Assembly: GCF_011759365.1 (NCBI RefSeq)
Contig: NZ_JAARLZ010000002.1
Coordinates: 124,001-188,000, forward strand
Origin: Luteibacter anthropi
GTDB lineage: Bacteria > Pseudomonadota > Gammaproteobacteria > Xanthomonadales > Rhodanobacteraceae
Direction of reading: 5' to 3'
DNA: 64,000 nt
How positions within the stretch are numbered: position 1 is the first letter of the stretch; every line of letters starts with the position of its first letter. The position numbers and the translations under genes are program-made. Under the pieces are notes generated by a model. It saw only the letters and a list, made by a program, of their open reading frames with translations. It made no database searches and was not told where the DNA came from. This document shows, piece after piece, positions 7,245-17,213 of the stretch.

Positions 7245-9356
7245 ATGGCCGAGAACGGTCGTCGTCACTTCCTCAAGCTGTCCCTGGGTGCCACCGCCGC
7301 GGCCATGACCGCCGGCGTAATTCCCCCGTCCATCAGCAAGGCGCTCGCAGTGCCCGCTGCACGACGCACGGGCACGCTCGCCGATATCGAGCACGTGGTG
7401 ATCCTCATGCAGGAAAACCGCTCGTTCGATCATTACTTCGGCAGCCTGCGAGGCGTGCGCGGCTTCGGCGACCCCCGGCCCTTCATGCTTTCCGCCGATC
7501 GCAGCGTATGGCAGCAGCCCACGGCGCCGGGACACGACGACTACCTGATGCCGTTCCGTCCCGTGGCGGATGACCTGGGCCTCCAGTTCATCGTGGACCT
7601 CCCGCACGGCTGGAACGACACCCACGCCGCCTGGAACCAGGGCCGCTACGACGGATGGGTGCCCAGCAAGGGCACCACGACGATGGCCTACCTCACGCGC
7701 GAGGACATCCCGTTCCATTACGCGCTGGCGGACGCCTTCACCATCTGCGATGCCTACCATTGCTCGCTGCTGTCCTCCACGGACCCCAACCGCTACTACA
7801 TGTGGACCGGTTACGTGGGCAACGACGGCAAGGGCGCAGGTCCCGTGCTCGACAACGCCGAGAAAGGCTATTCGTGGACCACCTATCCCGAGCGGCTGGA
7901 ACAGGCCGGCATTTCCTGGAAGATCTACCAGGACGTGGGGCAGGGCCTGGATGCCGCCGGTCACTGGGGCTGGACGTCCGACCCGTACATCGGCAACTAC
8001 GGCGACAACTCGTTGCTGTATTTCGACAACTATCGCAACGCGCAGCCGGGTAGTGCGCTGTATGAAAAGGCACGCACCGGCACGAAGACCTCGGCGGGCC
8101 AGTCGCTGTTCGAACTGCTGAAGAACGACGTGCAGTCAGGCAAGCTGCCGCAGGTCTCGTGGATCTGCTCACCGGAAGCCTATACGGAGCATCCCAGCTG
8201 GCCGGCCAATTACGGCGCCTGGTACATCGACCAGGTGCTGGAAGCACTCACCTCCAATCCGGAGGTCTGGAGCAAGACGGCCCTGTTCATCACCTACGAT
8301 GAAAACGACGGTTTCTTCGACCACATGGTACCTGCCTATCCGCCGGCGGCCCGCTCGCAGGGCCTGTCCACCGTGGCCACCGACGGCGAGATCTATCCGG
8401 GCGGCGGCGGCTTCGTTTCCGGTGCCTACGGACTTGGCGTGCGCGTGCCGATGCTGGTGGTGTCGCCATGGAGCAAGGGCGGCTGGGCCTGCTCGGAGGT
8501 GTTCGACCATACCTCGATCGTCCGTTTCCTCGAGCAGCGCTTCGGCGTGCACGAGCCGAATATCTCGGCGTGGCGCCGCGCCATCTGCGGCGACCTGACC
8601 AGTGCCTTCGATTTCAGTCATCCGGATGCGGGTGCGGTGCACCTGCCGGGAACGAAGGCCTATGTTCCCGATCGCCAGCAGCACAAGGATTTCGTACCCA
8701 CGCCGCCGACGACGCAGCATCTGCCCGACCAGGAGGCCGGTCGCCGGCGTACGCGTCCGCTGCCTTATCAGCCTGGCCTGTCCGGTCGCCTGGACATCGA
8801 CAACGGCAAGTACTGGCTCGACTTCGGCAACGGTGGCCGTACCGGGGCCTTCTTCCATGTGTCCTCGACCTCCCGCTCGGATGGCCCGTGGGCGTATACC
8901 GTGGAAGCCGGCAAAGCCTTGTCCGACTACTGGACCAGCCTCTATAGCGGCAACGCCTACGATCTCACCGTTCACGGCCCGAACGCCTTCTATCGCCAGT
9001 TCAGCGGCAGCCAGCCCGATGCCGCAGCGGACCGCGCGACACTGGCCCTGCCCGAAGTGACCGTGGTGCAGGGCAGCCGCCCCGGCGAACTGAAGCTTCT
9101 TCTGGTGAACAGCGGCGAGCGTGCCTGCACCGTGACCCTGGCGGCCAATCACTACGCCGACGCCACGCCCACCCATCACCCGCTGGCGCCCGGCGCGCAC
9201 GTGGAAGTGGTCCGCGATGTGTCCGCCAGCGACCACTGGTATGACCTCACGGCCACCTGCGACACCGATCCGCGCTTCCTGCGGCGCATGGCAGGGCACC
9301 TGGAAACAGGGCGTCCTTCGTTGAGCGATCCTGCCCTGGCGCCACGCAACGGCTGA
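7245..9356 (+). CDS. Tat-exported phosphocholine-type phospholipase C
   Basis: A 703-residue non-haemolytic/haemolytic-type phospholipase C that hydrolyses phospholipids to diacylglycerol and a phospho-headgroup. The N-terminus has a twin-arginine signal (RRHFLKL at 6-12). The phosphoesterase catalytic domain follows, with QENRSFDHYFG at about 56-66 and later TYDENDGFFDH. Two C-terminal beta domains of the PLC-associated type include the stretch around GRLDIDNGKYWLDFGNGG. The length is normal for PlcH/PlcN. An AAGGA site precedes the ATG. Many homologues are phosphate-regulated, but I could not define a convincing Pho box here. Confidence 0.92.
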   Translation: MAENGRRHFLKLSLGATAAAMTAGVIPPSISKALAVPAARRTGTLADIEHVVILMQENRSFDHYFGSLRGVRGFGDPRPFMLSADRSVWQQPTAPGHDDYLMPFRPVADDLGLQFIVDLPHGWNDTHAAWNQGRYDGWVPSKGTTTMAYLTREDIPFHYALADAFTICDAYHCSLLSSTDPNRYYMWTGYVGNDGKGAGPVLDNAEKGYSWTTYPERLEQAGISWKIYQDVGQGLDAAGHWGWTSDPYIGNYGDNSLLYFDNYRNAQPGSALYEKARTGTKTSAGQSLFELLKNDVQSGKLPQVSWICSPEAYTEHPSWPANYGAWYIDQVLEALTSNPEVWSKTALFITYDENDGFFDHMVPAYPPAARSQGLSTVATDGEIYPGGGGFVSGAYGLGVRVPMLVVSPWSKGGWACSEVFDHTSIVRFLEQRFGVHEPNISAWRRAICGDLTSAFDFSHPDAGAVHLPGTKAYVPDRQQHKDFVPTPPTTQHLPDQEAGRRRTRPLPYQPGLSGRLDIDNGKYWLDFGNGGRTGAFFHVSSTSRSDGPWAYTVEAGKALSDYWTSLYSGNAYDLTVHGPNAFYRQFSGSQPDAAADRATLALPEVTVVQGSRPGELKLLLVNSGERACTVTLAANHYADATPTHHPLAPGAHVEVVRDVSASDHWYDLTATCDTDPRFLRRMAGHLETGRPSLSDPALAPRNG

Positions 9357-9418
9357 AGTCGGGCAGGGAGGGGTGCTACATTGTGGGGTTCCATCCCTCC
9401 CACGAAGCCGACGACGCC

Positions 9419-10348
9419 ATGACCGCGACCGCAGCCACGCCTTTCCCCATCGGTACACCCGGCACACCCTGGGGGACGGCGGAAGTCGCGCAGTGGCGTG
9501 CCTCGCTGATGCAGAAGCGCCTTTACAGGAACGAAGTGCTGCCCAAGATCGAAGCGCTGCGTTCGCGCTTCGATGTGCACAGCTACGGCCACCTGGAATA
9601 CCACCACGACAGCTACGACATGTTCGCCATCCGCAGCCGCCACTGGCGCGATGAGCTGCCTTGCGTGCTGGTCACCGGTGGCGTGCACGGCTACGAGACC
9701 AGCGGCGTGCACGGCGCACTGCGCTTCGTGGAGACCTATGCGGAAGCGTTTGCCGGCAAGGTGAACCTGCTCGTGGCGCCGTGCGTCAGCCCCTGGGCCT
9801 ACGAGCGCATCCAGCGCTGGAACTACGACGCCATCGATCCGAACCGTTCGTTCCGTGAGGGCAGCCCTGCCAACGAGTCCGCTTCGCTGATGGCGCTGGT
9901 GAGGCCGTTCCTCGGCCGCTTCCTGCTGCACATCGACCTGCACGAGACCACCGACTCCGACGAAAGCGAGTTCCGCCCGGCCCTGGCCGCGCGCGACGGC
10001 AAGCCCTTCGTGCCGGGCGGCATTCCCGATGGTTTCTATCTCGTCGACGATACGGCAAACCGCCAGCCGGACTTCCAGAAGGCCGTGATCGACGAAGTGG
10101 AGAAGGTCACCCATATCGCCCCCGCCGACGAGCAGGGCGAAATCATCGGCTCGCCCGTCGTGGCCCATGGCGTCATCGAATACGCGCTGCGCGACCTTGG
10201 CTTGTGCGCAGGCATCACGGGCGCCCGCTTCACCACCACCACCGAGGTCTATCCGGACAGTCCCCGGGCCACGCCGGAGCAGTGCAACGAAGCACAGGCC
10301 GTCGCCGTGCGTGCGGCCGTTGCTTACGCACTCGCGCAAAGGAATTGA
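9419..10348 (+). CDS. M14-like zinc carboxypeptidase / AstE-AspA superfamily hydrolase
   Basis: About 309 residues of a zinc-dependent hydrolase. The metal-binding HxxE is in VTGGVHGYETSG, the third ligand is the His of LLHIDLHETTDS, and a catalytic Glu candidate lies in TTTTEVYPDS near the C-terminus. No signal peptide is seen, so it is probably cytoplasmic. Substrate is unknown; M14 peptidases remove C-terminal residues, while AstE/AspA relatives cleave N-acylated amino acids. A GTG at 9383 with GGGAGG upstream is an alternative start that would add 12 residues. Confidence 0.78.
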   Translation: MTATAATPFPIGTPGTPWGTAEVAQWRASLMQKRLYRNEVLPKIEALRSRFDVHSYGHLEYHHDSYDMFAIRSRHWRDELPCVLVTGGVHGYETSGVHGALRFVETYAEAFAGKVNLLVAPCVSPWAYERIQRWNYDAIDPNRSFREGSPANESASLMALVRPFLGRFLLHIDLHETTDSDESEFRPALAARDGKPFVPGGIPDGFYLVDDTANRQPDFQKAVIDEVEKVTHIAPADEQGEIIGSPVVAHGVIEYALRDLGLCAGITGARFTTTTEVYPDSPRATPEQCNEAQAVAVRAAVAYALAQRN

Positions 10349-10409
10349 GGGCCGGTCGAGAGCCTGAGAATCATCCGCAATGTCCCAGTGACGGCATGGC
10401 TATCAACTG

Positions 10410-10487
10410 ACTATTGACTGTCGATAAATCCTGCATCAGGATCTTGCGGCGCGCCTCGCATCATGCGTAGGCCACAGGGGATCGACA
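10410..10487 (+). promoter_or_regulatory. Promoter/leader of the RHS gene, homologous to 50672-50747
   Basis: This segment begins ACTATTGACTG, contains CTGCATCAGGATCTT and CGTAGG, and ends in the Shine-Dalgarno AGGGGA just before the RHS start codon. The same blocks, in the same order and spacing, occur at 50672-50747, at about three bases in four identical by eye. TTGACT could be a -35 element; I cannot fix the -10. The conservation supports a regulatory leader or a recombination boundary. Confidence 0.55.
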
Positions 10488-13322
10488 ATGTCGCATGCGC
10501 CACAGGGACGGTGGTCCCGTTTTTGCGTGTCTGTATTTCGGCTCTGGTTTGTTACGTTGCCGCTACTTTCCATCGGGTTACTTCCGACGGCTTCAATGGC
10601 TCAGGTGAAAACCTATGCGGAAGAATACGATAAGCGCATCAAAGCCGCGGAGACGATTAAGGCAGAGACCTCCGAGTTATTCGGTGACAAGACGAACCTG
10701 GCTACGGGTGAGACAGAGTTCCTGGTCACCGATGTCAGTATTCCGGGAAACAATGCGTTGCCAGTCGCTATCGAGCGACATTTCAGCGTGGAAGCAAGGG
10801 GCGGCCGCTGGAACGAATACCTTTTCGGAGACTGGGATATCGGCATCCCCTACATCGGGGGTGTTTTCGCGCAAATGGGTTGGCAGGGATTGTCGACCAC
10901 GCCTCCTTATGTTTACAACAATAACCGATGCTCGCAGGGAGCTGCGCCACCGACGTTTCGACCGCAGGGCGCCAGTCTCGATGTAGAGGCGTGGGAGTAC
11001 TGGCACGGATACCATCTCGTTACTCCAGACGGCAGCCAGGAAATGCTGCAATCTACGAGTTATACTCGGCCTCAACCGACCGACGGCAAGGTCCATCCCT
11101 GGGTGACCAGCCAGTACTGGTATTTCTCCTGCTTGCCCACACTCAAAAGTGGAGATCCGGGTGAAGGCTTCATTGCGCAGTCGCCCGATGGCACCAGGTA
11201 CTATTTCGATTGGATGGTGAGGCTCCCTTACGCATCCATACTGAAGCCTTCGAAGACCCTGGTTACATCGTCTCATAACGGTGATCCGAGGCTGACCCTG
11301 ACCAATACGCCAGTCCCAAGGCAAGAAATTCGCATATACCCAACGCGCATCGAGGATGCCCGTGGCAATTGGGTGCAATATGCCTGGGACGGTGGAAAGC
11401 TCATGCAAATCACCGCCAGCGACGGCCGGGCCTTGACCTTGACTTATCGAACGGTCGCGGGACAGGACAAGGTGGGCACCGCCAGTGACGGCTCGCGGAC
11501 ATGGACTTATGCGTATGACCCGGATGGAAGCTTGATTTCGGTAACCTTGCCGGATCAAAGCGCCTGGAGTATCAATTTTAAACCCCTGGATCGCCAGGGC
11601 CTGGGATATGACGACACGTATCAACAAGGTACGGTGCATCCCGTGTACGATAAATCGCTCAACTGCTCGTGGATGCGCGTACTCAAGAGTAACGATTCCA
11701 TCGGTACCATCCAGCACCCTTCTGGCGCCGTAGGCACATTTGAATTCGATGCCGTTCGCCATGGACGCACTTTTGTTCGCCCCAATTGCCACACTCCGCA
11801 GGCTGGTGATGGAGGCAATGCCGATATAGATCTTGACTTTGAAGATCTTCAAATGGGCTCATCCTCTTCCATACCTGCACGCTTTGATGTCATGGCAATC
11901 AAGTCCAAGAGCATCTCAGGTCCAGGACTCCCAACCTACGCCTGGAATTTCAGTTATGCCACGCCCATAGGATGCTTTGTCGACTACTGCAAAGCCAACA
12001 GCGAGACGACAAAGACCACTACGACGATCGACCCGGAAGGGGTGCGTACGATATATACCTATGGGGTGCAGTTCGAAGTAAACGATGGCCAGCTCCTGAA
12101 AAAAGAAGTCTACAAAGATGGCGTGCTCCTGCAGGTAAGTGCAAACACTTATCTCGCCAACGCAGACGCCGGGCATCAATCGTTCGCGGAACCTGTTGGT
12201 CAATCACCCGAAGGTGAGAACAGCTATTTTTCGGAAAGAAATCGACCGCAAATCATCCGATCGCTAACACAAGACGGCATCACCTCCACATCGACAGTGA
12301 ACGGATTCGATGCCTTCGCAAAAGCAACCAGTGTTACCAAGAGCAACCTCTGGTATCACCGCACGGATATCACCTCCTATTACGATGACACGGCGAAGTG
12401 GGTGATTGGACAGGTCGCCAAAGTGACCAACGTCGACACCAACAAGGTGGTCTCGCAAACGGATTATGAAGCAACCACGGCATTGCCTTCCCGCACATAT
12501 AGCTTCGGGAAGCTGCAGGCGTCGATGACCTATTACAGCGACGGCACACTCCAGACTGCAACAGACGGCAATCAAAAGACGACGACGCTTTCCAGCTGGA
12601 AACGCGGCCTTCCTCAGATCATTACCTTCGCCGACAACACCACAAAGTCTTCGGTGATCGACGATCTCGGCCTTATTCGTTCGCTGACCGATGAAAATGG
12701 CTTTGTCACCACTTATGATTATGACGCCATGGGTCGAATGACGGCACTTACTCCACCTCAAGGCAATGTCATACACCAGGCCTTTGTGCAGGTGCAGGGC
12801 GTGGAAAATGGCCTCGCTCCTGGTCATTGGCGGCAGACGATAACGAGCGGATCAGGCAAGAAAACGAGCTATTTTGATGCACTTTGGCGACCAGTGGCCA
12901 CCCAGGAAGAAGATGTACAAAATTCCCAGGCCACCTCCCGAGGAACAGTCACGCGTTACGACAGCAACGGCCGCACCATATTCGCCTCCTATCCACGCAA
13001 CCCTCAGACAGATGGTGGGCTGGACTATGGCGCAGCGATGCCTGGCACCACGACCATCTACGATGGACTCGGCCGGGTCAGAAGCATCACGCAGGATTCC
13101 GAGCTTGGCCCCTTGGTTACCACTACCGAGTACTTATCCGGCGTACAGACCAGGGTGACGAATCCACGCAAGTTCACGACGACGACCGGCTACTTCTTTC
13201 TGGAAGAGCCTCGTTACGACCAGCCAGTATGGATCGTTGCGCCAGAAGGCATGCGTACGGATATTGGCCGAGATGTTTTTGGCGCGCCATTAAGCGTCAC
13301 GCGTGGGATGAGCGCGAACTAG
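10488..13322 (+). CDS. Sec-exported YD/RHS-repeat protein, first component
   Basis: A 944-residue protein with a long Sec signal peptide (hydrophobic segment about residues 16-35, ending TASMAQ). A region rich in Tyr/Trp and Gly follows, then YD-type repeats such as VQYAWDGGKLMQITASDGRALTLTY, WTYAYDPDGSL and TTYDYDAMGRMTALTPPQG. It stops before any hyperconserved RHS core or toxin tip. The next gene, 132 bases downstream, carries a core and a C-terminal effector, so the two probably act together as a two-part YD shell, or this is a truncated ancestor. A strong AGGGGA precedes the ATG. Base composition is lower in GC than the surroundings. Confidence 0.8.
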   Translation: MSHAPQGRWSRFCVSVFRLWFVTLPLLSIGLLPTASMAQVKTYAEEYDKRIKAAETIKAETSELFGDKTNLATGETEFLVTDVSIPGNNALPVAIERHFSVEARGGRWNEYLFGDWDIGIPYIGGVFAQMGWQGLSTTPPYVYNNNRCSQGAAPPTFRPQGASLDVEAWEYWHGYHLVTPDGSQEMLQSTSYTRPQPTDGKVHPWVTSQYWYFSCLPTLKSGDPGEGFIAQSPDGTRYYFDWMVRLPYASILKPSKTLVTSSHNGDPRLTLTNTPVPRQEIRIYPTRIEDARGNWVQYAWDGGKLMQITASDGRALTLTYRTVAGQDKVGTASDGSRTWTYAYDPDGSLISVTLPDQSAWSINFKPLDRQGLGYDDTYQQGTVHPVYDKSLNCSWMRVLKSNDSIGTIQHPSGAVGTFEFDAVRHGRTFVRPNCHTPQAGDGGNADIDLDFEDLQMGSSSSIPARFDVMAIKSKSISGPGLPTYAWNFSYATPIGCFVDYCKANSETTKTTTTIDPEGVRTIYTYGVQFEVNDGQLLKKEVYKDGVLLQVSANTYLANADAGHQSFAEPVGQSPEGENSYFSERNRPQIIRSLTQDGITSTSTVNGFDAFAKATSVTKSNLWYHRTDITSYYDDTAKWVIGQVAKVTNVDTNKVVSQTDYEATTALPSRTYSFGKLQASMTYYSDGTLQTATDGNQKTTTLSSWKRGLPQIITFADNTTKSSVIDDLGLIRSLTDENGFVTTYDYDAMGRMTALTPPQGNVIHQAFVQVQGVENGLAPGHWRQTITSGSGKKTSYFDALWRPVATQEEDVQNSQATSRGTVTRYDSNGRTIFASYPRNPQTDGGLDYGAAMPGTTTIYDGLGRVRSITQDSELGPLVTTTEYLSGVQTRVTNPRKFTTTTGYFFLEEPRYDQPVWIVAPEGMRTDIGRDVFGAPLSVTRGMSAN

Positions 13323-13355
13323 CGACCTGAGGGACGCAGTCGCTGCTTTTCAACC

Positions 13356-13384
13356 GGACAGGCTCGAAGAAGCAACGCCTGTCC
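13356..13384 (+). repeat. Short inverted repeat between the two RHS genes
   Basis: GGACAGGC at 13356-13363 and GCCTGTCC at 13377-13384 form eight-base arms around a 13-base loop. There is no T-run after it, so it is at best a weak terminator or an RNA processing structure within the transcript. Confidence 0.35.
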
Positions 13385-13454
13385 TGAATCAGGGATTTGT
13401 CATGAAAAGCCTGAAAGGGTTTTTCGGCAACGAACGGAATTACAGGGGTTGTCT

Positions 13455-16400
13455 ATGTACCGCGAAGCCAGGCACAGATTCGGTGCTCGATGGTGGTTGG
13501 GATGTATTCTGTTTATTCTGGCGTGTGTCGCGTCGGGTAGTGCGCTGGCGGCAGGAGCGGCTAACTGCCAGATCGTCGTCAACTCACCATCTGCAGGCGG
13601 TGTCTACAAGACCTCCGATTCCTTGTCTATTCAAGGGACAGTGAAGTGTTCGCCCCGCATCCTGTTCATCCTGCAGGTGGCTCTCGACGGCCACCCCATC
13701 GATGTCAATGGAGACGAGGCTTTCTCCGCACCGCTGCCTCATCTCTCCGCAGGAAATCATCTGGTGACCGTTACCGCCACCGGTGACGGCGCACCGGGCG
13801 GCGGAAGCAAGCAGTTTTCATTCAATGTTATTGATGTCGCCTCCGGGAGCATTTCGGCAGCACCCGTCATATGCAATATTCCCGTAAATAGTGCGACCTG
13901 CAGCACGACCATCAGTTGGAATTCCAACCGCTATGGTGATCTTTCCCAGAATTCCGTCATCGTTACCGATCTGAACAATAACGGAGCCCAGACTTTTTAT
14001 GGGTGGAACGGAAATCAGTCAAATTCAGCGCAGGCTTCGTGGATCAGCAGCACTGGATTTCGATTTCATTTGCGAGGCAACAGGGAAGATAACGACCTTG
14101 CCACAGTTGACGTCAGAGGGAATCTGCCGCCGTCGGTTACGCTGACCGCACCGGGCAATGGAAGCGTCTATTACGATGCTTCCTCGTCCATCGTAACGAC
14201 GGCCGTCGCCAGCGATCCCGACGGCAGTATTGATCGGGTTGAGTTCTATGGCGACGGCAACTTACTCGGGGCGGTTCGTGGCCAACCTTACCAGCTGGCC
14301 TGGACGCCGGGCGCAGGCTCTCACCGCATTGATGTTCTCGCCGTTGACAATCTCGGCAATACGGCCTGGAGCAATCGATCGAACCTGGTTGTTTACAACT
14401 CGACGGTCGTAGGAAATATCGATGGTGTAACCCCGGATGGCATCGTCACCGGCTGGGCGTGCTCAACCTACTGGTCTTCATCGATCAACGTAGACCTCTA
14501 TCTGGGAGGCGCCTTCGGCAGTGGCACAGGTATCGGCCGGTACGTAGCCAACCAGGCCAGTGATGCTTCCGTAGCTGGTGCCTGCAACGTAGCAGGTGGA
14601 AGTTATCGCTTCAGCATCCAGCTCACCGAAGCCCAGCGCATCCAGTACGCCGGTGCCGGCATCTATATCCATGGCATATCGCCGACGGGAAAAAGCAACA
14701 ATCTGCTCAATGGCTCGGGCAATCTCGCCGTGCCGGCAGCTGTGCCCAATGCTCAATTCGTGGGGCAGTCTGTCGCTGGCTCGATGACCACGGGCACCAC
14801 CCAGACCGTCACGATTCAATTGAAGAATTCCGGCAGCCGGACCTGGACCAGTGCCGCAAATTTCCGACTGGGTTCGCAGAACCCCGGCGACAACCACATT
14901 TGGGGGCTCGGCCGGGCGGTACTGTCCGGCGATGTCGCGCCTGGTCAGATAGCTACATTCACCTTCCCCATCACCGCTCCTGCCGCCCCCGGAACGTACA
15001 ACTTCCAATGGCGCATGGTGCAGGAAGGCGTGACCTGGTTTGGGGATCTCACTCCCAATCTCGCGATCAACGTCAGCGTACCGCCACCACCACCGCCGCC
15101 ACCGGTAAACCCCCAGACGCGCCGCTACGTATACAACGAAAATCACGAGGTATGCAAAGTCATCGAGCCGGAAACCGGCGCCACAGTGATGGAGTACGAC
15201 GCGGCGGGCAACCTGTCATGGTCAGCCAGTGGCTTGAACCTGCCCGATCCTAACAGCTGCAACTATCAGGAGGCATTCGCTTCGCAGCGCGTCGTGGGCC
15301 GCATGTATGATGAACGGAACAGACTCAAGACACTGAGCTTTCCCGATCACAATGGTGACCAGGACTGGACCTACTGGCCCGATGGCCGCCCCAGGACTAT
15401 CACCACGCAGAACGAAGGCGGCACGAAAACCGCCATCAATAGTTATGAGTACGATCCACGACGTCTGCTGACCAAAGAAACACTCAGTGAACCCGATGGT
15501 CGCAACTGGAGCATCAGCTACGACATTGATGCGTATGGGCACCAGGCGGGAATAACCAGCCCCGACAGCTTTCACACGAGCTATGCGCCTAATGCACTTG
15601 GTCAGCCCAGCGTCGTCAACAGTAGCTGGGGAACGCTTGCCAGTGCGATCAGTTATTACCCCAATGGCGCCATCAAGTCGTTTGTCTACGGCAATGGCAT
15701 CCAGCACACCATGGTGCAAGATCTTCGCCAGCTACCTGAGCGAAGCATCGACGGCAACGTACTGGATCTGGAAACCAGCTTTGACGCCGATGGCAATGTC
15801 GACCACATTTACGACAACATCCAAGGCAGTAACTACAACCGGCAGATGGCCTACGACGGCCTGGATCGGATGTATCGCGCCTGTTCACCCATGTTTGGTG
15901 GCACGGACGGATGCCATCGCTATACGTACGATGCGCTGGACAATCTGAGGGCATGGCAGCTGAGCGGCGTAAAGGACTATGCCACGTACTACTACGATGC
16001 CACCAATCGACTCAGTAACATTCAAAACAGTGGCGGTGGCACTATCGTTGGCCTGTCGTATGACGTGCAAGGCAACCTTGCCAACAAGAATGGCCAAACG
16101 TATCAATTCGACTATGGCAATCGGCTGCGCGCCGCACCAGGACGTGAAGGCTATCGTTACGACGGTTATGGCAGACGCATTGCTGCGGAGGCTCCTGATG
16201 GGGCGATTCTGTCGCAATACAGCCTGGATGGACGATTGATCTATGAACAAGACAATCGCCGCAAGCTTAACAAGCCGCATTTCTATCTTGGAGCGCACTT
16301 GCTGGCGGTCATCGAATGGAATACCGCCACACAGTCCTGGATAACGAAGTATCAGCATACCGATGCTTTAGGTAGCCCGGTAGCTGTGACCGACAGCGCA

Positions 16401-17213
16401 GGTCAGGTCATTGAGCGAACCAACTATGAGCCCTATGGCCAGCCGACCGGCAAGCCCTCTTATCAGGGCGTAGGTTACGCAGGGCATGTGATGGACGAGG
16501 CAACCGGCCTCAGTTACATGCAGCAACGCTACTATGATCCAGGCATAGGACGATTCCTGTCTCGCGACCCGGTCACAGCCGATGCAAATACTGGTGCGAA
16601 CTTCAATGCCTACTGGTATGCCAATAATAACCCCTATCGGTTTACCGACCCTGATGGAAGGGAAAGCGTTGGCGAATTAATCAATTCAGGTGCGGAAGGG
16701 TGTGGTCCTGTCTCCTGCGCTGGCTGGGCGACGTTACATGCGGCATGGATGGTTTTTGGCGCGGAAAGCGTCAGCCAGATTTCCAGCAATGGTTGGTCTA
16801 ATGCGAACCAAAGTGATATGGCTGGCGCGAGCATGGAACTTGCATCCGCCTTGCCGCCAGTAAAATTTGGCCGCGCTGCTGTACCATTATTGCGCGGCGG
16901 ATCAAAAATGGTCCGGTTGGGGCAAGAAGGCGAACATGCTGTCCGAGCCGCGTTTGATATTGGCAAAAAAGAAGAAATCGTAGTTAACGGCGTCAAGCGG
17001 ATTCCCGATGGAATTACCGATACGACGATCAACGAGGTAAAAAATGTGGCATCCTTGAGCTATACATCACAGCTTCGCGACTATGCGCAGTTCGCCAAGG
17101 ACACCGGGCGCGAGTTCAATCTATTCGTTAGGCCAGGCGCCAAGCTTACTGGCACCCTCGAAAAGGCAGCCGCTGCCGGTGACATAAATATTCACGAGAT
17201 TCCTTTCAAATGA
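13455..17213 (+). CDS. Sec-exported RHS polymorphic toxin with C-terminal Tox-REase-7-like nuclease
   Basis: A 1252-residue secreted effector. The order is signal peptide (to about residue 35, ending SALAAG), Ig-like beta domains, and an NBR1/FW-like beta domain (WRMVQEGVTWFGDLTP). A poly-proline linker follows, then YD repeats, then the RHS core with GNLANKNGQTYQFDY, DALGSPVAV, YEPYGQP and GLSYMQQRYYDPGIGRFLSRDP. After residue about 1071 the sequence changes to a variable tip. Residues 1180-1252 carry RIPDG (1182-1186) and EVKNV (1194-1198), the PD-(D/E)XK pattern of restriction-endonuclease-fold toxins, then SYTSQLRDY. That fits Tox-REase-7, so the tip probably cuts nucleic acid. ATG at 13455 is chosen because AGGGG lies six bases upstream. 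It overlaps its immunity gene by four bases. Confidence 0.87.
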   Translation: MYREARHRFGARWWLGCILFILACVASGSALAAGAANCQIVVNSPSAGGVYKTSDSLSIQGTVKCSPRILFILQVALDGHPIDVNGDEAFSAPLPHLSAGNHLVTVTATGDGAPGGGSKQFSFNVIDVASGSISAAPVICNIPVNSATCSTTISWNSNRYGDLSQNSVIVTDLNNNGAQTFYGWNGNQSNSAQASWISSTGFRFHLRGNREDNDLATVDVRGNLPPSVTLTAPGNGSVYYDASSSIVTTAVASDPDGSIDRVEFYGDGNLLGAVRGQPYQLAWTPGAGSHRIDVLAVDNLGNTAWSNRSNLVVYNSTVVGNIDGVTPDGIVTGWACSTYWSSSINVDLYLGGAFGSGTGIGRYVANQASDASVAGACNVAGGSYRFSIQLTEAQRIQYAGAGIYIHGISPTGKSNNLLNGSGNLAVPAAVPNAQFVGQSVAGSMTTGTTQTVTIQLKNSGSRTWTSAANFRLGSQNPGDNHIWGLGRAVLSGDVAPGQIATFTFPITAPAAPGTYNFQWRMVQEGVTWFGDLTPNLAINVSVPPPPPPPPVNPQTRRYVYNENHEVCKVIEPETGATVMEYDAAGNLSWSASGLNLPDPNSCNYQEAFASQRVVGRMYDERNRLKTLSFPDHNGDQDWTYWPDGRPRTITTQNEGGTKTAINSYEYDPRRLLTKETLSEPDGRNWSISYDIDAYGHQAGITSPDSFHTSYAPNALGQPSVVNSSWGTLASAISYYPNGAIKSFVYGNGIQHTMVQDLRQLPERSIDGNVLDLETSFDADGNVDHIYDNIQGSNYNRQMAYDGLDRMYRACSPMFGGTDGCHRYTYDALDNLRAWQLSGVKDYATYYYDATNRLSNIQNSGGGTIVGLSYDVQGNLANKNGQTYQFDYGNRLRAAPGREGYRYDGYGRRIAAEAPDGAILSQYSLDGRLIYEQDNRRKLNKPHFYLGAHLLAVIEWNTATQSWITKYQHTDALGSPVAVTDSAGQVIERTNYEPYGQPTGKPSYQGVGYAGHVMDEATGLSYMQQRYYDPGIGRFLSRDPVTADANTGANFNAYWYANNNPYRFTDPDGRESVGELINSGAEGCGPVSCAGWATLHAAWMVFGAESVSQISSNGWSNANQSDMAGASMELASALPPVKFGRAAVPLLRGGSKMVRLGQEGEHAVRAAFDIGKKEEIVVNGVKRIPDGITDTTINEVKNVASLSYTSQLRDYAQFAKDTGREFNLFVRPGAKLTGTLEKAAAAGDINIHEIPFK

